In this document: piece after piece, positions 8,601 through 14,827 of the stretch
Layout: each line of letters opens with the position of its first letter
Position numbering within the stretch: the stretch's first letter is position 1
Source of the DNA: Baffinella frigidus
Lineage: Eukaryota > Cryptophyceae > Cryptomonadales > Baffinellaceae
Length of the DNA: 23,111 nucleotides
Reading direction: 5' to 3'
Assembly: GCA_026770585.1 (NCBI GenBank)
Contig: MU647343.1
Span: 66,492-89,602, forward strand
Notes under the pieces: generated by a model
Told to the model about the DNA's origin: nothing
Database searches by the model: none
What the model saw: only the letters and a program-made list of their open reading frames with translations
Position numbers and translations under genes: made by a program

Positions 8601-9971
8601 GGAGATGGAAGCAAATTCCATGATGCTTGCCGTACAGTGTTCAAGCACCGGAAAGTCGTCTAGGTCTATCGTCGAGAAGATTTCGGCAGAATCGCTTGTG
8701 TTGTCGTATTTGATGAACCTAGCAGACATCGTGATGAAAACGTTCGTTTCAAAGTCTGGACCGTTGATAAACCCCTTGTCGGTGCTTGCGTCACTCACCC
8801 TAAACGGGATCCAGAAGCGTCCTTGGTCGCACTTGCAAAAGTTGGGGGTGTCGGGAAGGCAGTCGATGAGTGCAAACTGGTTGAGGGCAGCAAACTCCGT
8901 ATTGTTCGTGTCCGAGAGCCCATAATACCCACTCGACCCACATGGCATGTTCCAATCGCTGTCTTCAATCGAATACGTTTCACCGCGAGACCATTTGAGG
9001 GTGGACAGGTCGAGCTCGACCCCCCCCGGATACTTTGTTTTATCGTATCCGATGTACATCTCGATGTACTGCAGGAGTTTACCCCCCTTGCCCTCCTGTC
9101 CCTGGTGCACAAAGAGATCCACCGAATCGACGGGTGTACGCTTCTGTGTTGTTGCGACGGAGAAGAACATGAAGTCACTCTTGGTGAATTCTATGTTTTG
9201 TTGGACGACCTTGATGATTGTGTCCCCACTGTTCTGCACCAACGAAATGAAAACCACCCCTACGAAGAACTCATACTTGAAAGTGCCAAGCGAGGACTGG
9301 GTCACGCGCGCATGATGGCCGTTTCCAATCCCACCGGAGAAATATGAAATCGGAAAAGTCATGTGTATAAAGCAGTTGGCACCAGTCACAACCGTGGTGT
9401 ACGTCACGCCGCCGTTGTACGTGGCGTTCTCCCCCTCCGGAAGATCTGAAATGAGAGAGGAGTTGACGATGGAGCCCGGGAATGTCAAGTTGCCCAGGAC
9501 ATTGTTCGACCGAGAATCGTCTCCCATATGACTTATGCCATCTGTGCAAATTTCGGGATTGTTTGCCAGGTTAGGCATGGTGGGGTCCACCTGATACTCG
9601 CTCCAGAACCTGTTTAGACAGCAAATATCTTTACTATTGCGGGCGCAGGGGTGGTTTTCAGGCAGCCATTGCGTGGCTGTCCTCACGCCCATGTTGTCGG
9701 TGGTCAGGTCCCAATTTTTTTTGGAAAAGTAAAGGAGTGGAACCAGGTGGTCCCCACCCGATACGTTGAGCTTCACGTGAATAAGGTGTGTCACGTGGTC
9801 CTGTGCCACTTCGAGCACGTGAAAGCCTCCCCCGTTCGCCACGCTTGATCCTGCCCACTTTTCCTTGTCCCAGTCGGTTACATCGCCAGTCGCTTCAACG
9901 GCATGCGACGCGAGCAAAGACAATGCAAGGAGCCCCATTAGCAGTACGCGTTGCGCACAACTGTGCATCAT
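5700..9971 (-). CDS. Large type I membrane glycoprotein (1423 aa), virion-envelope type
   Basis: Start chosen at the ATG-ATG at 9971 because it begins a good signal peptide (VLLMGLLALSLLASHAVEA); the frame is open further upstream only through repeats, and a TATATAAATC box lies at 10048-10058. The ectodomain (about residues 25-1320) has many N-glycosylation sequons and cysteine pairs. A single TM helix follows at about 1323-1348 (AAVVAIIAAGLFGVGLSGLAYYY), then a Pro-rich tail of about 75 aa. RRLL motifs near residues 742, 845 and 1110, and KRRL nearby, look like basic proprotein-processing sites. A hinge of SGNEI repeats lies near 763-791, between the first two RRLL sites. The juxtamembrane 200 residues resemble paired alpha/beta stalk modules. 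Likely an attachment or fusion-type envelope protein (inference); no named family recognised. Polyadenylation signals lie in the duplicated element at 5527-5594. Confidence 0.9.
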   Translation of the reverse strand: MMHSCAQRVLLMGLLALSLLASHAVEATGDVTDWDKEKWAGSSVANGGGFHVLEVAQDHVTHLIHVKLNVSGGDHLVPLLYFSKKNWDLTTDNMGVRTATQWLPENHPCARNSKDICCLNRFWSEYQVDPTMPNLANNPEICTDGISHMGDDSRSNNVLGNLTFPGSIVNSSLISDLPEGENATYNGGVTYTTVVTGANCFIHMTFPISYFSGGIGNGHHARVTQSSLGTFKYEFFVGVVFISLVQNSGDTIIKVVQQNIEFTKSDFMFFSVATTQKRTPVDSVDLFVHQGQEGKGGKLLQYIEMYIGYDKTKYPGGVELDLSTLKWSRGETYSIEDSDWNMPCGSSGYYGLSDTNNTEFAALNQFALIDCLPDTPNFCKCDQGRFWIPFRVSDASTDKGFINGPDFETNVFITMSARFIKYDNTSDSAEIFSTIDLDDFPVLEHCTASIMEFASISDIMKVTVGIGIEENTAATTILKTAGINEFATTPGGLPSYGAAAIDMQFSMGKYFSNNFGNGNKFQLDSMVVMNFLGATGTHYEVMRERIASGTAFDITRDTADESASYVMAFNHTEGMSCVQVMGTEKISTANFKCMWRIVVTDSVVNAGFEESVFYLDDFVPQQIDAFKEWTNNVYYGGKDRTPANNPTYPKGTDYLAQRCDGADLSLTEFDSNGNPVYVEGDTLSTYTIRPKGDYSCLFVDPGYRWISRMQGKTEMNAYDISDKTIVAGLLTIRGVGNRVTGRRLLVDDGSGMVLHDLEESAGSGGNEISGNEISGNEISGNEISGNEISGNEKKTRVRATEVKRRLHEAYADSRSRHPMLSRGNARTSSGMHTKLATLGNHALSRRLLASDEASTEAEHMRQLHNSSSNNVLEMTNSCVDPDINIAYMTGHANASWQMFTWTGTRSVSVSLAKFVENVNMVLTDHRMDLGVVMSTCQTTGFVTSKSMLYRNVESVEVQGILSKTDGFGALYASMFQCFLASAGWSDNLDDVVGSCKAELTSKHGSGLTNVHGVLHLGTCGVGTTRIPDLTCNKLYHSIVWTERIVAFDWYFALVSSPAMKFSIAVDDYRFENDDTPAVLYSIRTNIGIALGIDMDRVLVLEDTAVVPPVRRLLATTKVFRVWVYKEQEMTRAIVAWPPPDGDSNANLLALFTSSYSGIIVDALQPVLGSTTTGAAMTDAFTKWTVPANTLKDFMIDIDVDMRANVVYLDTAKMKTAVKQVLADELDFPQLDMRVLSATMKSLDTGMVDVRITIELRLTEADAKTMQITTKKTATATAIRSAVKANLQEMLQSVTAVTSSSYSYHASGVSRVPQVSVGVKAEGGMSIAAVVAIIAAGLFGVGLSGLAYYYHVTHPNNRQPSVDPAAKAAPLSAPDPPVVFQAGTATASFFQPYYGAHVLEPYTGQMFQPMANMHDTMYTRMVSR
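7597..7683 (-). repeat. 15-bp in-frame array (SGNEI), about 6 copies
   Basis: Unit gatttcgtttccgct on the plus strand with one variant copy (ccactg). It encodes a flexible acidic/polar linker between two candidate cleavage sites of the glycoprotein. Confidence 0.9.
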
Positions 9972-10024
9972 CACACTCCAAACTGTCTTTGGGTGCATCA
10001 CACCCCAAACTGTCTTTGGGTGTG
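9971..10024. repeat. 27-bp direct duplication at the glycoprotein start
   Basis: tcacactccaaactgtcttt... at 9971-9997 is repeated with two changes at 9998-10024. It creates an extra in-frame ATG at 9998 upstream of the chosen start. Confidence 0.8.
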
Positions 10025-10047
10025 TATGTGAAGGCGTTGCGGTAGTA

Positions 10048-10058
10048 GATTTATATAC
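10048..10058 (-). promoter_or_regulatory. TATA box of the glycoprotein gene
   Basis: Minus strand GTATATAAATC, 77 nt upstream of the ATG at 9971. The identical 11-mer lies upstream of the eight-TM gene at 17664-17674. Confidence 0.65.
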
Positions 10059-10062
10059 CATT

Positions 10063-10178
10063 GGGTGTTGGTATCCTCGGCGTGTTGGTATCCTCGGCGT
10101 GTTGGTATCCTCGGCGTGTTGGTATCCTCGGCGTGTTGGTATCCTCGGCGTGTTGGTATCCTCGGCGTGTTGCGCGTG
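10063..10178. repeat. 17-bp tandem array, about 6.5 copies
   Basis: tgttggtatcctcggcg repeated perfectly. The 17-bp period leaves all three frames of each strand open for long stretches, producing spurious frames. It is upstream of the glycoprotein TATA box, in the gap 9972-10387, which holds no gene. Confidence 0.95.
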
Positions 10179-10187
10179 TGGCCACAC

Positions 10188-10290
10188 GCACCAGTGTGAG
10201 ATTCGCACCAGTGTGGTGGTACACCACACGCACCAGATTCGCACCAGTGTGGTGGTACACCACACGCACCAGATTCGCACCAGTGTGGCA
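10188..10290. repeat. 36-bp tandem array with hairpin (about 2.7 copies)
   Basis: Units built from gcaccagattcgcaccag followed by gtgtggt-ggtac-accacac, a 7-bp stem with a 5-nt loop. It lies downstream of the small minus-strand ORF and upstream of the 17-bp array. Confidence 0.85.
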
Positions 10291-10387
10291 CGGTGTGTCA
10301 GACGAGTGCCAAGGTGTCAGAAACAGACCGCTGCCCCGGTGTGTATTCTTTTGAAACTTTTTACTCAATCGTACACTTCGTCGCCTC

Positions 10388-10699
10388 TCACAATAGTGCG
10401 TGTGTAAGCATGTGAGTAAAGGCGAGATCTGCTTTGCGCTGTACGCTGCAGGGCGCGTGGTATGGCTGCATGCCGCGCTGTGAATCGAGTCGCAGACATA
10501 CACACTCCAAGAAGCAATGGTGGTCGTAGCACTTGCGCTGTAGGATGGCCTCGTACTTTCCCTGCGAAGTGGTGGGATGCTTTTTGTCGGAGAGCTTCTC
10601 GATGAGTTTCTTGATTTCGGGGCTGACTTTCTCCTTCATTCGTTGGGTTGTGTTGGTATGGGTGGTTGTCGCGAGTCGTTCCATGAATGTGTGTTGCAT
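10388..10699 (-). CDS. Small protein of unknown function (103 aa)
   Basis: First ATG at 10699 (a GTG lies 30 nt upstream). The N-terminal half is a Lys-rich amphipathic helix (KEKVSPEIKKLIEKLSDKK); the C-terminal half has a cysteine/histidine group (KCYDHHCFLECVC) that could bind zinc. No membrane segment. The plus strand over the same stretch is also open (10577-10810), so coding direction rests on the more protein-like composition of this frame. No family recognised. Confidence 0.5.
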   Translation of the reverse strand: MQHTFMERLATTTHTNTTQRMKEKVSPEIKKLIEKLSDKKHPTTSQGKYEAILQRKCYDHHCFLECVCLRLDSQRGMQPYHAPCSVQRKADLAFTHMLTHALL

Positions 10700-10735
10700 A
10701 GCATTCACAATTTTCTTCGACGGAGTCACGCTTTC

Positions 10736-10795
10736 CTGAAGGATGTTTTGGAAAACATCCTGAAGGATGTTTTGGAAAACATCCTGAAGGATGTT
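10736..10795. repeat. 24-bp palindromic tandem repeat (2.5 copies)
   Basis: ctgaaggatgttttggaaaacatc repeated; each unit junction contains ggatgtttt-gg-aaaacatcc, a 9-bp stem. Located in the divergent spacer between 10699 and 10939. Confidence 0.85.
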
Positions 10796-10809
10796 TACGA
10801 AGCTTCGTA
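10796..10809. other. 14-bp palindrome TACGAAGCTTCGTA (copy 1)
   Basis: Perfect copy at the end of the 24-bp array in a divergent spacer. Confidence 0.7.
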
Positions 10810-10888
10810 GCCGGCTATTTCACAAAGCAACTGGATTCGAAGAAGACACGGATTTCTCCTGAATTGATGCATCTACAGTGTTTGAGAC

Positions 10889-10895
10889 TATTTAA
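10889..10895 (+). promoter_or_regulatory. TATA-like box of the two-TM protein gene
   Basis: tatttaa, 44 nt before the ATG at 10939. Its position argues against using the earlier in-frame ATG at 10867. Confidence 0.4.
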
Positions 10896-10938
10896 CGCAC
10901 CCGTTCGAGGCACCGGGCATAGCGACCAAACCAGTCAA

Positions 10939-11520
10939 ATGTCCCGCCCAAAATACCTACGCCCACAATACCCATCCAAGTTTCGACGTGGGTATTGTTT
11001 CTGTGCAACTGCGGTGTACGGTGTGGCGGTACTACTCTGGCTCTTCGCGTCCCAAGCGAACGCGCTCACCAATCTCACGGATGAACAGTGCGATTTCCTG
11101 CTCAGAGAATTTCAAAAGACATTTGTGCGTCAAGGGGACGGATACCCGGTGATAGACAGCTGCAACAGCCGTGTGGCGCGGCTAATGTGGACGCAAAATA
11201 TACAGCGCGTGTACTCCTCCGTGCAGGACGGGGCGACTGTGATCGACTCGTATGACCACTTGCGCGCGCTACCAGATGAAAAGTTTGCAAAGTTAGTCGT
11301 CAACGCAGCGATGGGGAGTATTCTTGATGATTCACAACCAGGCGCTGGGGACGCAATCATCCATGTTCGCGTAAATAAACACGGTCATTTTGAAAAAATT
11401 GTGGTCAACGACTCAAATCGGGTAAGTGCACTCCAGGCGATGCTAGTTTTGAGCATTGTCACGCTCGCTGTCACTTGGTGGAGGATAGAAATGAAGAGAC
11501 AGTCGTCTAAGATACCGTAA
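10939..11520 (+). CDS. Two-TM membrane protein, unknown (193 aa)
   Basis: Start at ATG 10939 (MSRPK) preferred over 10867 because a TATA-like box lies between. A basic N-terminus is followed by a signal-anchor helix around residues 18-42 (TAVYGVAVLLWLFASQANA), a lumenal or external domain of about 125 aa beginning LTNLTDEQC with three cysteines and a sequon, and a second TM near residues 163-183 (AMLVLSIVTLAVTWW) with a short basic tail. This is the architecture of a small envelope or ER protein. No family recognised. Two AATAAA signals follow in a 16-bp duplication (11550-11580). Confidence 0.8.
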   Translation: MSRPKYLRPQYPSKFRRGYCFCATAVYGVAVLLWLFASQANALTNLTDEQCDFLLREFQKTFVRQGDGYPVIDSCNSRVARLMWTQNIQRVYSSVQDGATVIDSYDHLRALPDEKFAKLVVNAAMGSILDDSQPGAGDAIIHVRVNKHGHFEKIVVNDSNRVSALQAMLVLSIVTLAVTWWRIEMKRQSSKIP

Positions 11521-11549
11521 TAATCAGTGGACATACAAACACAAGTAAC

Positions 11550-11580
11550 AATAAAAACACCACAAATAAAAACACCACAA
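11550..11580 (+). terminator. Duplicated AATAAA element
   Basis: aataaaaacaccacaa occurs twice in tandem, 30 nt after the stop of the two-TM gene, giving two polyadenylation signals. Confidence 0.5.
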
Positions 11581-11636
11581 AGATGCCACATACAAGCCCG
11601 TGGATAGTGACACGCGGGTGAATGGCGATTGGTCAC

Positions 11637-11650
11637 TACGAAGCTTTGTA
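11637..11650. other. 14-bp palindrome variant TACGAAGCTTTGTA (copy 2)
   Basis: One mismatch from the other two copies; it lies 3 nt before the start codon of the Cys/His-cluster gene. Confidence 0.6.
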
Positions 11651-11653
11651 CAT

Positions 11654-11773
11654 ATGCTGAAATCGCAGCAGCCGCATATGCTGAAATCGCAGCAGCCGCA
11701 TATGCTGAAATCACAGCAGCCGCATATGCTGAAATCGCAGCAGCCGCATATGCTGAAATCGCAGCAGCCGCCC
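11654..11773 (+). repeat. 24-bp in-frame array, 5 copies, each with its own ATG
   Basis: atgctgaaatcgcagcagcc-type units, one with a single change. Every unit begins with an in-frame ATG, so copy-number change alters N-terminal length without losing a start codon. Confidence 0.9.
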
Positions 11774-12961
11774 CATTGTATTGCACCCATCAAGGTGATC
11801 CCAGCAAATGACTTCAGGGGTGCCACATGCGCGGTGGTACCCACGACTCTTAGCCAAGACATCTGGAGTCAGTTACGGTCGCCTTTTTTGCTTCCTTTGG
11901 CCGGTTGTGTTGAGTGCAATCACTGGGAACGAATCGAGTTCGGTTGTATGGGATGTCTTCAATGTGGAAATTTTCACATCTGCGACATCAACACATGTGC
12001 CGTCACCGAGGTCGAGAACAGCCACGTATGCAACATTACTGGTGCGGTGGTGCGGAGTATCACATTCGACGAAACCGAATATCTCACGACAGTGACTCGA
12101 GACCCCGTTATCACTTCAAACAAAGCAAGTGGTGGAGCCTCGCCTTGCAAGAAATCAAACACAACCGAAGCAGTATTGCCTGGTACCATCACAGTACCAG
12201 ACCCCATGGCTGTTCCAAATAAAACTGGTCCGACGGGACCATTTCCCGACACTGCAGCTATCGGTTCCAGAACCCATGGCAATACCGTGAAGCTCGGCAA
12301 TACCGTGAAGCTCGGCAATACTATGAAGCTCGGCAATACCGTATCGTACGCGACACCCAACAAGAAACAGACTGTATCTCGATGTATCAACTTCCACCAA
12401 CGCATTTGTCTACAAATACTCTGCTCGGGAACAACGATTCAATGTTGTGAAAAGGAGCAGACGAAACTGCGAAACCGCCTGCGTTGGTCCTTTATGCGTC
12501 ATGTGAGATGCTGCAAACTTCGACACAATAAAGCAGTTCCAAACCTAATCGTGATTCTCTCAAGTATCGCCTCGGATATCGAGAACTATCGTCTGCCCAT
12601 CATCAACGACACGGAGTCGCTCCGCCAGGAGCTCTCTTACAGTTGCGCGCAAGATATCTTCAAATTTACCTGCTCGATGACGCACAGTAATGCGGGATTC
12701 ACGACGAATCTCGACCCCAAGACAATGGTCATTGGACTGCTGTATCTGATGCGATCTGGTCTCGTGCACAAGAACATGACAGTTCTCCCGCAAAAACGTG
12801 CACTCGCATACTTGCTGCCGCCGGAGAACTACATCAACATGTTCGGAGTCAAGAGTAAGATCATCACAGAGTGTGAGAACGTCGTTAAATGTCACCTGCG
12901 CACTCTGAGCGACAGTGGTATCAAGGGCATCGGATACGAATCGTTGGATCGTGTTCTTTGA
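11654..12961 (+). CDS. Cys/His-cluster (putative zinc-binding) protein with repeat N-terminus (435 aa)
   Basis: The first ATG (11654) is the first codon of a 24-bp array, giving MLKSQQPH x5 at the N-terminus. Residues 85-126 carry a dense metal-binding-type pattern: C85, C88, C98, C101, C104, H108, C110, C115, H124, C126, ending VCNITG. A second short repeat (GNTVKL, about 3.5 copies) lies near residues 209-228 in a Thr/Pro-rich linker. After another cysteine group (residues 255-290) comes a helical C-terminal domain of about 150 aa (VIGLLYLMRSGLV, LPPENYINMFGVKSKI) reminiscent of cyclin-box or transcription-factor helices; this is an impression only. No signal peptide. A nucleic-acid-binding regulator is the best guess. 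AATAAA follows at 13038-13043. Confidence 0.8.
   Translation: MLKSQQPHMLKSQQPHMLKSQQPHMLKSQQPHMLKSQQPPHCIAPIKVIPANDFRGATCAVVPTTLSQDIWSQLRSPFLLPLAGCVECNHWERIEFGCMGCLQCGNFHICDINTCAVTEVENSHVCNITGAVVRSITFDETEYLTTVTRDPVITSNKASGGASPCKKSNTTEAVLPGTITVPDPMAVPNKTGPTGPFPDTAAIGSRTHGNTVKLGNTVKLGNTMKLGNTVSYATPNKKQTVSRCINFHQRICLQILCSGTTIQCCEKEQTKLRNRLRWSFMRHVRCCKLRHNKAVPNLIVILSSIASDIENYRLPIINDTESLRQELSYSCAQDIFKFTCSMTHSNAGFTTNLDPKTMVIGLLYLMRSGLVHKNMTVLPQKRALAYLLPPENYINMFGVKSKIITECENVVKCHLRTLSDSGIKGIGYESLDRVL
12278..12342 (+). repeat. 18-bp in-frame array (GNTVKL), about 3.6 copies
   Basis: ggcaataccgtgaagctc units with one variant (ctatg), in the linker of the Cys/His-cluster protein. Confidence 0.85.
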
Positions 12962-12967
12962 TCAATT

Positions 12968-13026
12968 CACAGCCGGTATGTAGGCGTTTCGTGTGATTGA
13001 CACAGCCGGCATGTAGGCGTTTCGTG
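12968..13026. repeat. 33-bp direct repeat, about 1.8 copies
   Basis: cacagccggtatgtaggcgt... is repeated with one change directly after the stop of the Cys/His-cluster gene. Confidence 0.75.
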
Positions 13027-13037
13027 TAAATGTATTT

Positions 13038-13043
13038 AATAAA
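13038..13043 (+). terminator. AATAAA signal
   Basis: AATAAA in gtatttaataaatcc, 76 nt after the stop at 12961. Confidence 0.5.
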
Positions 13044-13100
13044 TCCACGTCTGTACCCAAGGCTGCACTACCCACCGATAATGTTTGATAATGTTTTTGT

Positions 13101-13115
13101 CCCCCCCCCCCCCCC
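13101..13115. repeat. 15-nt poly-C run
   Basis: Homopolymer in the convergent spacer. Its length is prone to sequencing or replication slippage. Confidence 0.9.
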
Positions 13116-13142
13116 ACACACCCCGAGTCTATGCGGCGCCAT

Positions 13143-13179
13143 CCAGTCCAGGCATCCATCAAGGGGATGGCTGGACTGG
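13143..13179. terminator. Strong hairpin 1 (15-bp stem, one mismatch)
   Basis: Arms 13143-13157 and 13165-13179 pair over 15 positions with one mismatch and a 7-nt loop. Located between convergent genes. Confidence 0.6.
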
Positions 13180-13202
13180 ACCAACGGGTGAATAATCGCA
13201 CC

Positions 13203-13236
13203 CCAGTAGACTCATACGGGCGTATGAGTCTACTGG
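13203..13236. terminator. Strong hairpin 2 (16-bp perfect stem, 2-nt centre)
   Basis: ccagtagactcatacg (13203-13218) and its exact reverse complement (13221-13236) are separated by gg. The hairpin ends one base before the TGA of the minus-strand MYND gene (13237-13239), so it is immediately 3' of that gene. A role in 3'-end formation is likely by position. Confidence 0.65.
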
Positions 13237-14482
13237 TCACGTAAGACAAAGTGCTCTGGGTAGCGTCGTCTGCATGTGCAAGATATTGCGGCCTACAATG
13301 AGCGGCAATGGCGTGAAGGAGTTGAATGAGTTGTTGAGAGGGGAGAGATGGTCGAGTGTAGCACCCGTCCGCGTCACATCGTCTGCACAGGCGACCGACA
13401 CGACATGCCTACTCATCTTCATAGAGTAGATCTGAGGGCTAGTGTCCACCGTGAAGTTCACGACAAAGGATTTGTTGAGGAACGACGTCAAGTGCTGATT
13501 CTTTATGAGGAGAAGCATGATGGCATTCGGGGTGGTGGCGACGAAGCCGCCGTCGTTGCACTCGACGACCAGCTCGTTGTTCTTGCCCAGAGAGGCGTCA
13601 AGCACCACCTTCATGTGTTTGGCGGTCGGTTCGGAGCAGCTCTTCCCGGCAACCAGGTGAAGCGACAAACACTTTGCGGAGCAGGTGAGGACCTGTTCAC
13701 AGATCACACACGCCTCCAGATGCAACATACTGTTGCACATGCAGCAGCGGGAAAAGTACTTCATGTTGGCGCAGACTGTCTTGTGCTTCACAGAGTGCCT
13801 TGCCCGACACCTGAAGTGGGTGGCAACAATAAGATTTCGAAATCTTATTGAATCGAAAACAACGTTGGATCGTGTTCGTTTCACAAATCGAATGGCATGA
13901 AGGGGGGCTTGGCATGAAGGGGGGCTTGGCATGAAGGGGGGCTTGGCATGAAGGGGGGCTTGGCATGAAGGGGGGCTTGGCATGAAGGGGGGCTTGGCAT
14001 GAAGGGGGGCTTGGCATGAATGTGGGCTTGGCATGAAGGGGACGGGGAGTTGCGCACCTTTCCCCGCAGTAGAAGACACCCTCGCAGTCCGTGCAGATGA
14101 TGTGTGTAGAGCCGACCTCGCCTCCCTTGCCGCAGTTTGCACAAGGCCTCGGGTGCGAGTCTCGGCGCTTGACCACCGGCACTTGCTTTGAGCTGTAGCA
14201 CCTGACGAGATTCTCGGGTTTCACGGAGAGCAGGGTCCCATCCAACAGCTTCACGCCCCATCGCTGGCGCACTGTGTCGAACGTCGTCTGCACACAGCGC
14301 TTGCCGTTGTGCTGCGGCGCAGCCAGCAGCCCCTGGATCTCCATGTCGAGCCTGGTGGTGTTGAGCCTGGTGGTGTCGAGCTTGGCCGCAAGCTTGGCAT
14401 AAGTCGGGATTGATGACCCGCCATGACCATGCAGATGCGCGTCCGTGGTGAGACCAGCGGGTCTGGTGCCGACGCCAGCCAT
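13237..14482 (-). CDS. MYND-finger protein with KPENL/SH3-like domain; predicted two exons
   Basis: Best model joins exon 1 (14482-14058, 425 nt) to exon 2 (13810-13237, 574 nt): 999 nt, 332 aa. Residues about 45-80 contain RWGVKLLDG and SVKPENL, a motif seen with SH3-like folds in many algal and protist MYND proteins. A MYND zinc finger follows (CANC, CTDC, YCGERC), but unspliced it runs into a 17-bp repeat and never supplies the last His/Cys. Splicing at GT (14057/14056) to CAG (ending 13811) restores C-x7-H-x3-C exactly. Exon 2 then has a second cysteine-rich finger (CCMC, CVIC, TCSAKC, H, C) and an unrecognised C-terminal domain. Without splicing, the pieces would be a broken finger ORF (14482 to 13697) and a 175-aa ORF from ATG 13764. 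MYND fingers bind proline-rich peptides; a regulatory or host-interaction role is inferred. It is divergent from the next MYND gene. Confidence 0.7.
13828..13849. repeat. 22-bp perfect palindrome
   Basis: aataagatttc followed by its exact reverse complement; it ends 17 nt before the predicted 3' splice site of the minus-strand intron. Confidence 0.85.
13894..14039. repeat. 17-bp tandem array, about 8.6 copies
   Basis: ggcatgaaggggggctt repeated, nearly perfect (one variant near 14021). A 17-bp period cannot keep a reading frame, and the array is wholly inside the predicted intron. Confidence 0.95.
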
Positions 14483-14497
14483 GCTTTTGTTTATGAA

Positions 14498-14690
14498 CAG
14501 TCGTACCCGGAAAATTGTTTATGACCAGTCGTGTCCTGTTTATGACCAGTCGTGTCCTGTTTATGACCAGTCGTGTCCGGAAAAAGGGTTCCAATGGGTT
14601 GAAACTCGTGGCTGTTTGTGACCAGTCGTGTCCGGAAAAAGGGTTCCAATGGGTTGAAACTCGTGGTTGTTTGTGACCAGTCGTGTCCGG
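14498..14690. repeat. Composite 21-bp and 54-60-bp repeats in divergent MYND spacer
   Basis: gtttatgaccagtcgtgtcc units (three close copies at about 14517-14580), then two copies of a longer unit that begins with gaccagtcgtgtccgg and includes gggttccaatgggttgaaac. On the minus strand each unit carries TCATAAAC, a weak TATA-like element, upstream of the ATG at 14482. A further 22-bp duplication (gaaaaatagtcaac) lies at about 14729-14775. The 345-nt spacer 14483-14827 holds no other gene. Confidence 0.8.
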
Positions 14691-14827
14691 AAAAAAAAGA
14701 ACACATTTGGTCAAATTGGCAACTTTGAGAAAAATAGTCAACTATTCCACCGAAAAATAGTCAACAATTCCACTACACGCACCAACGAAATCAACGAACA
14801 CGGAGTCATTCCGGGCATTCCGTTGGG

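Larger units (their letters stand above)
13811..14057 (-). other. Predicted 247-nt spliceosomal intron (phase 2) in the MYND gene
   Basis: Donor AAAG|GTGCGC and acceptor CACTTCAG|GTGT. Removal restores both the frame and the complete MYND zinc ligand set. The intron is filled by a 17-bp array (13894-14039) and contains a 22-bp perfect palindrome (13828-13849) just upstream of the acceptor. Confidence 0.65.

Noticed and set aside
10063-10178. CRISPR-like array
   Set aside because: This and the other arrays are contiguous tandem units without unique spacers, in a eukaryotic-type context.
9998-10503. Minus-strand open frames reading RRGYQHAEDTNTP-type repeats, including an upstream extension of the glycoprotein
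   Set aside because: The 17-bp array keeps all frames open. The TATA box at 10048-10058 and the signal peptide at 9971 place the true start downstream.
10577-10810. Plus-strand 77-aa frame ending in LKDVLENI repeats
   Set aside because: Overlaps the minus-strand small ORF, and its C-terminus is only the palindromic 24-bp repeat. Kept as a weaker alternative.
13697-14058. Unspliced continuation of the minus-strand MYND ORF through HAKPPFMPSPPSCQAP repeats
   Set aside because: The repeat period (17 bp) is not frame preserving, the MYND finger is left incomplete, and splicing gives a complete finger.
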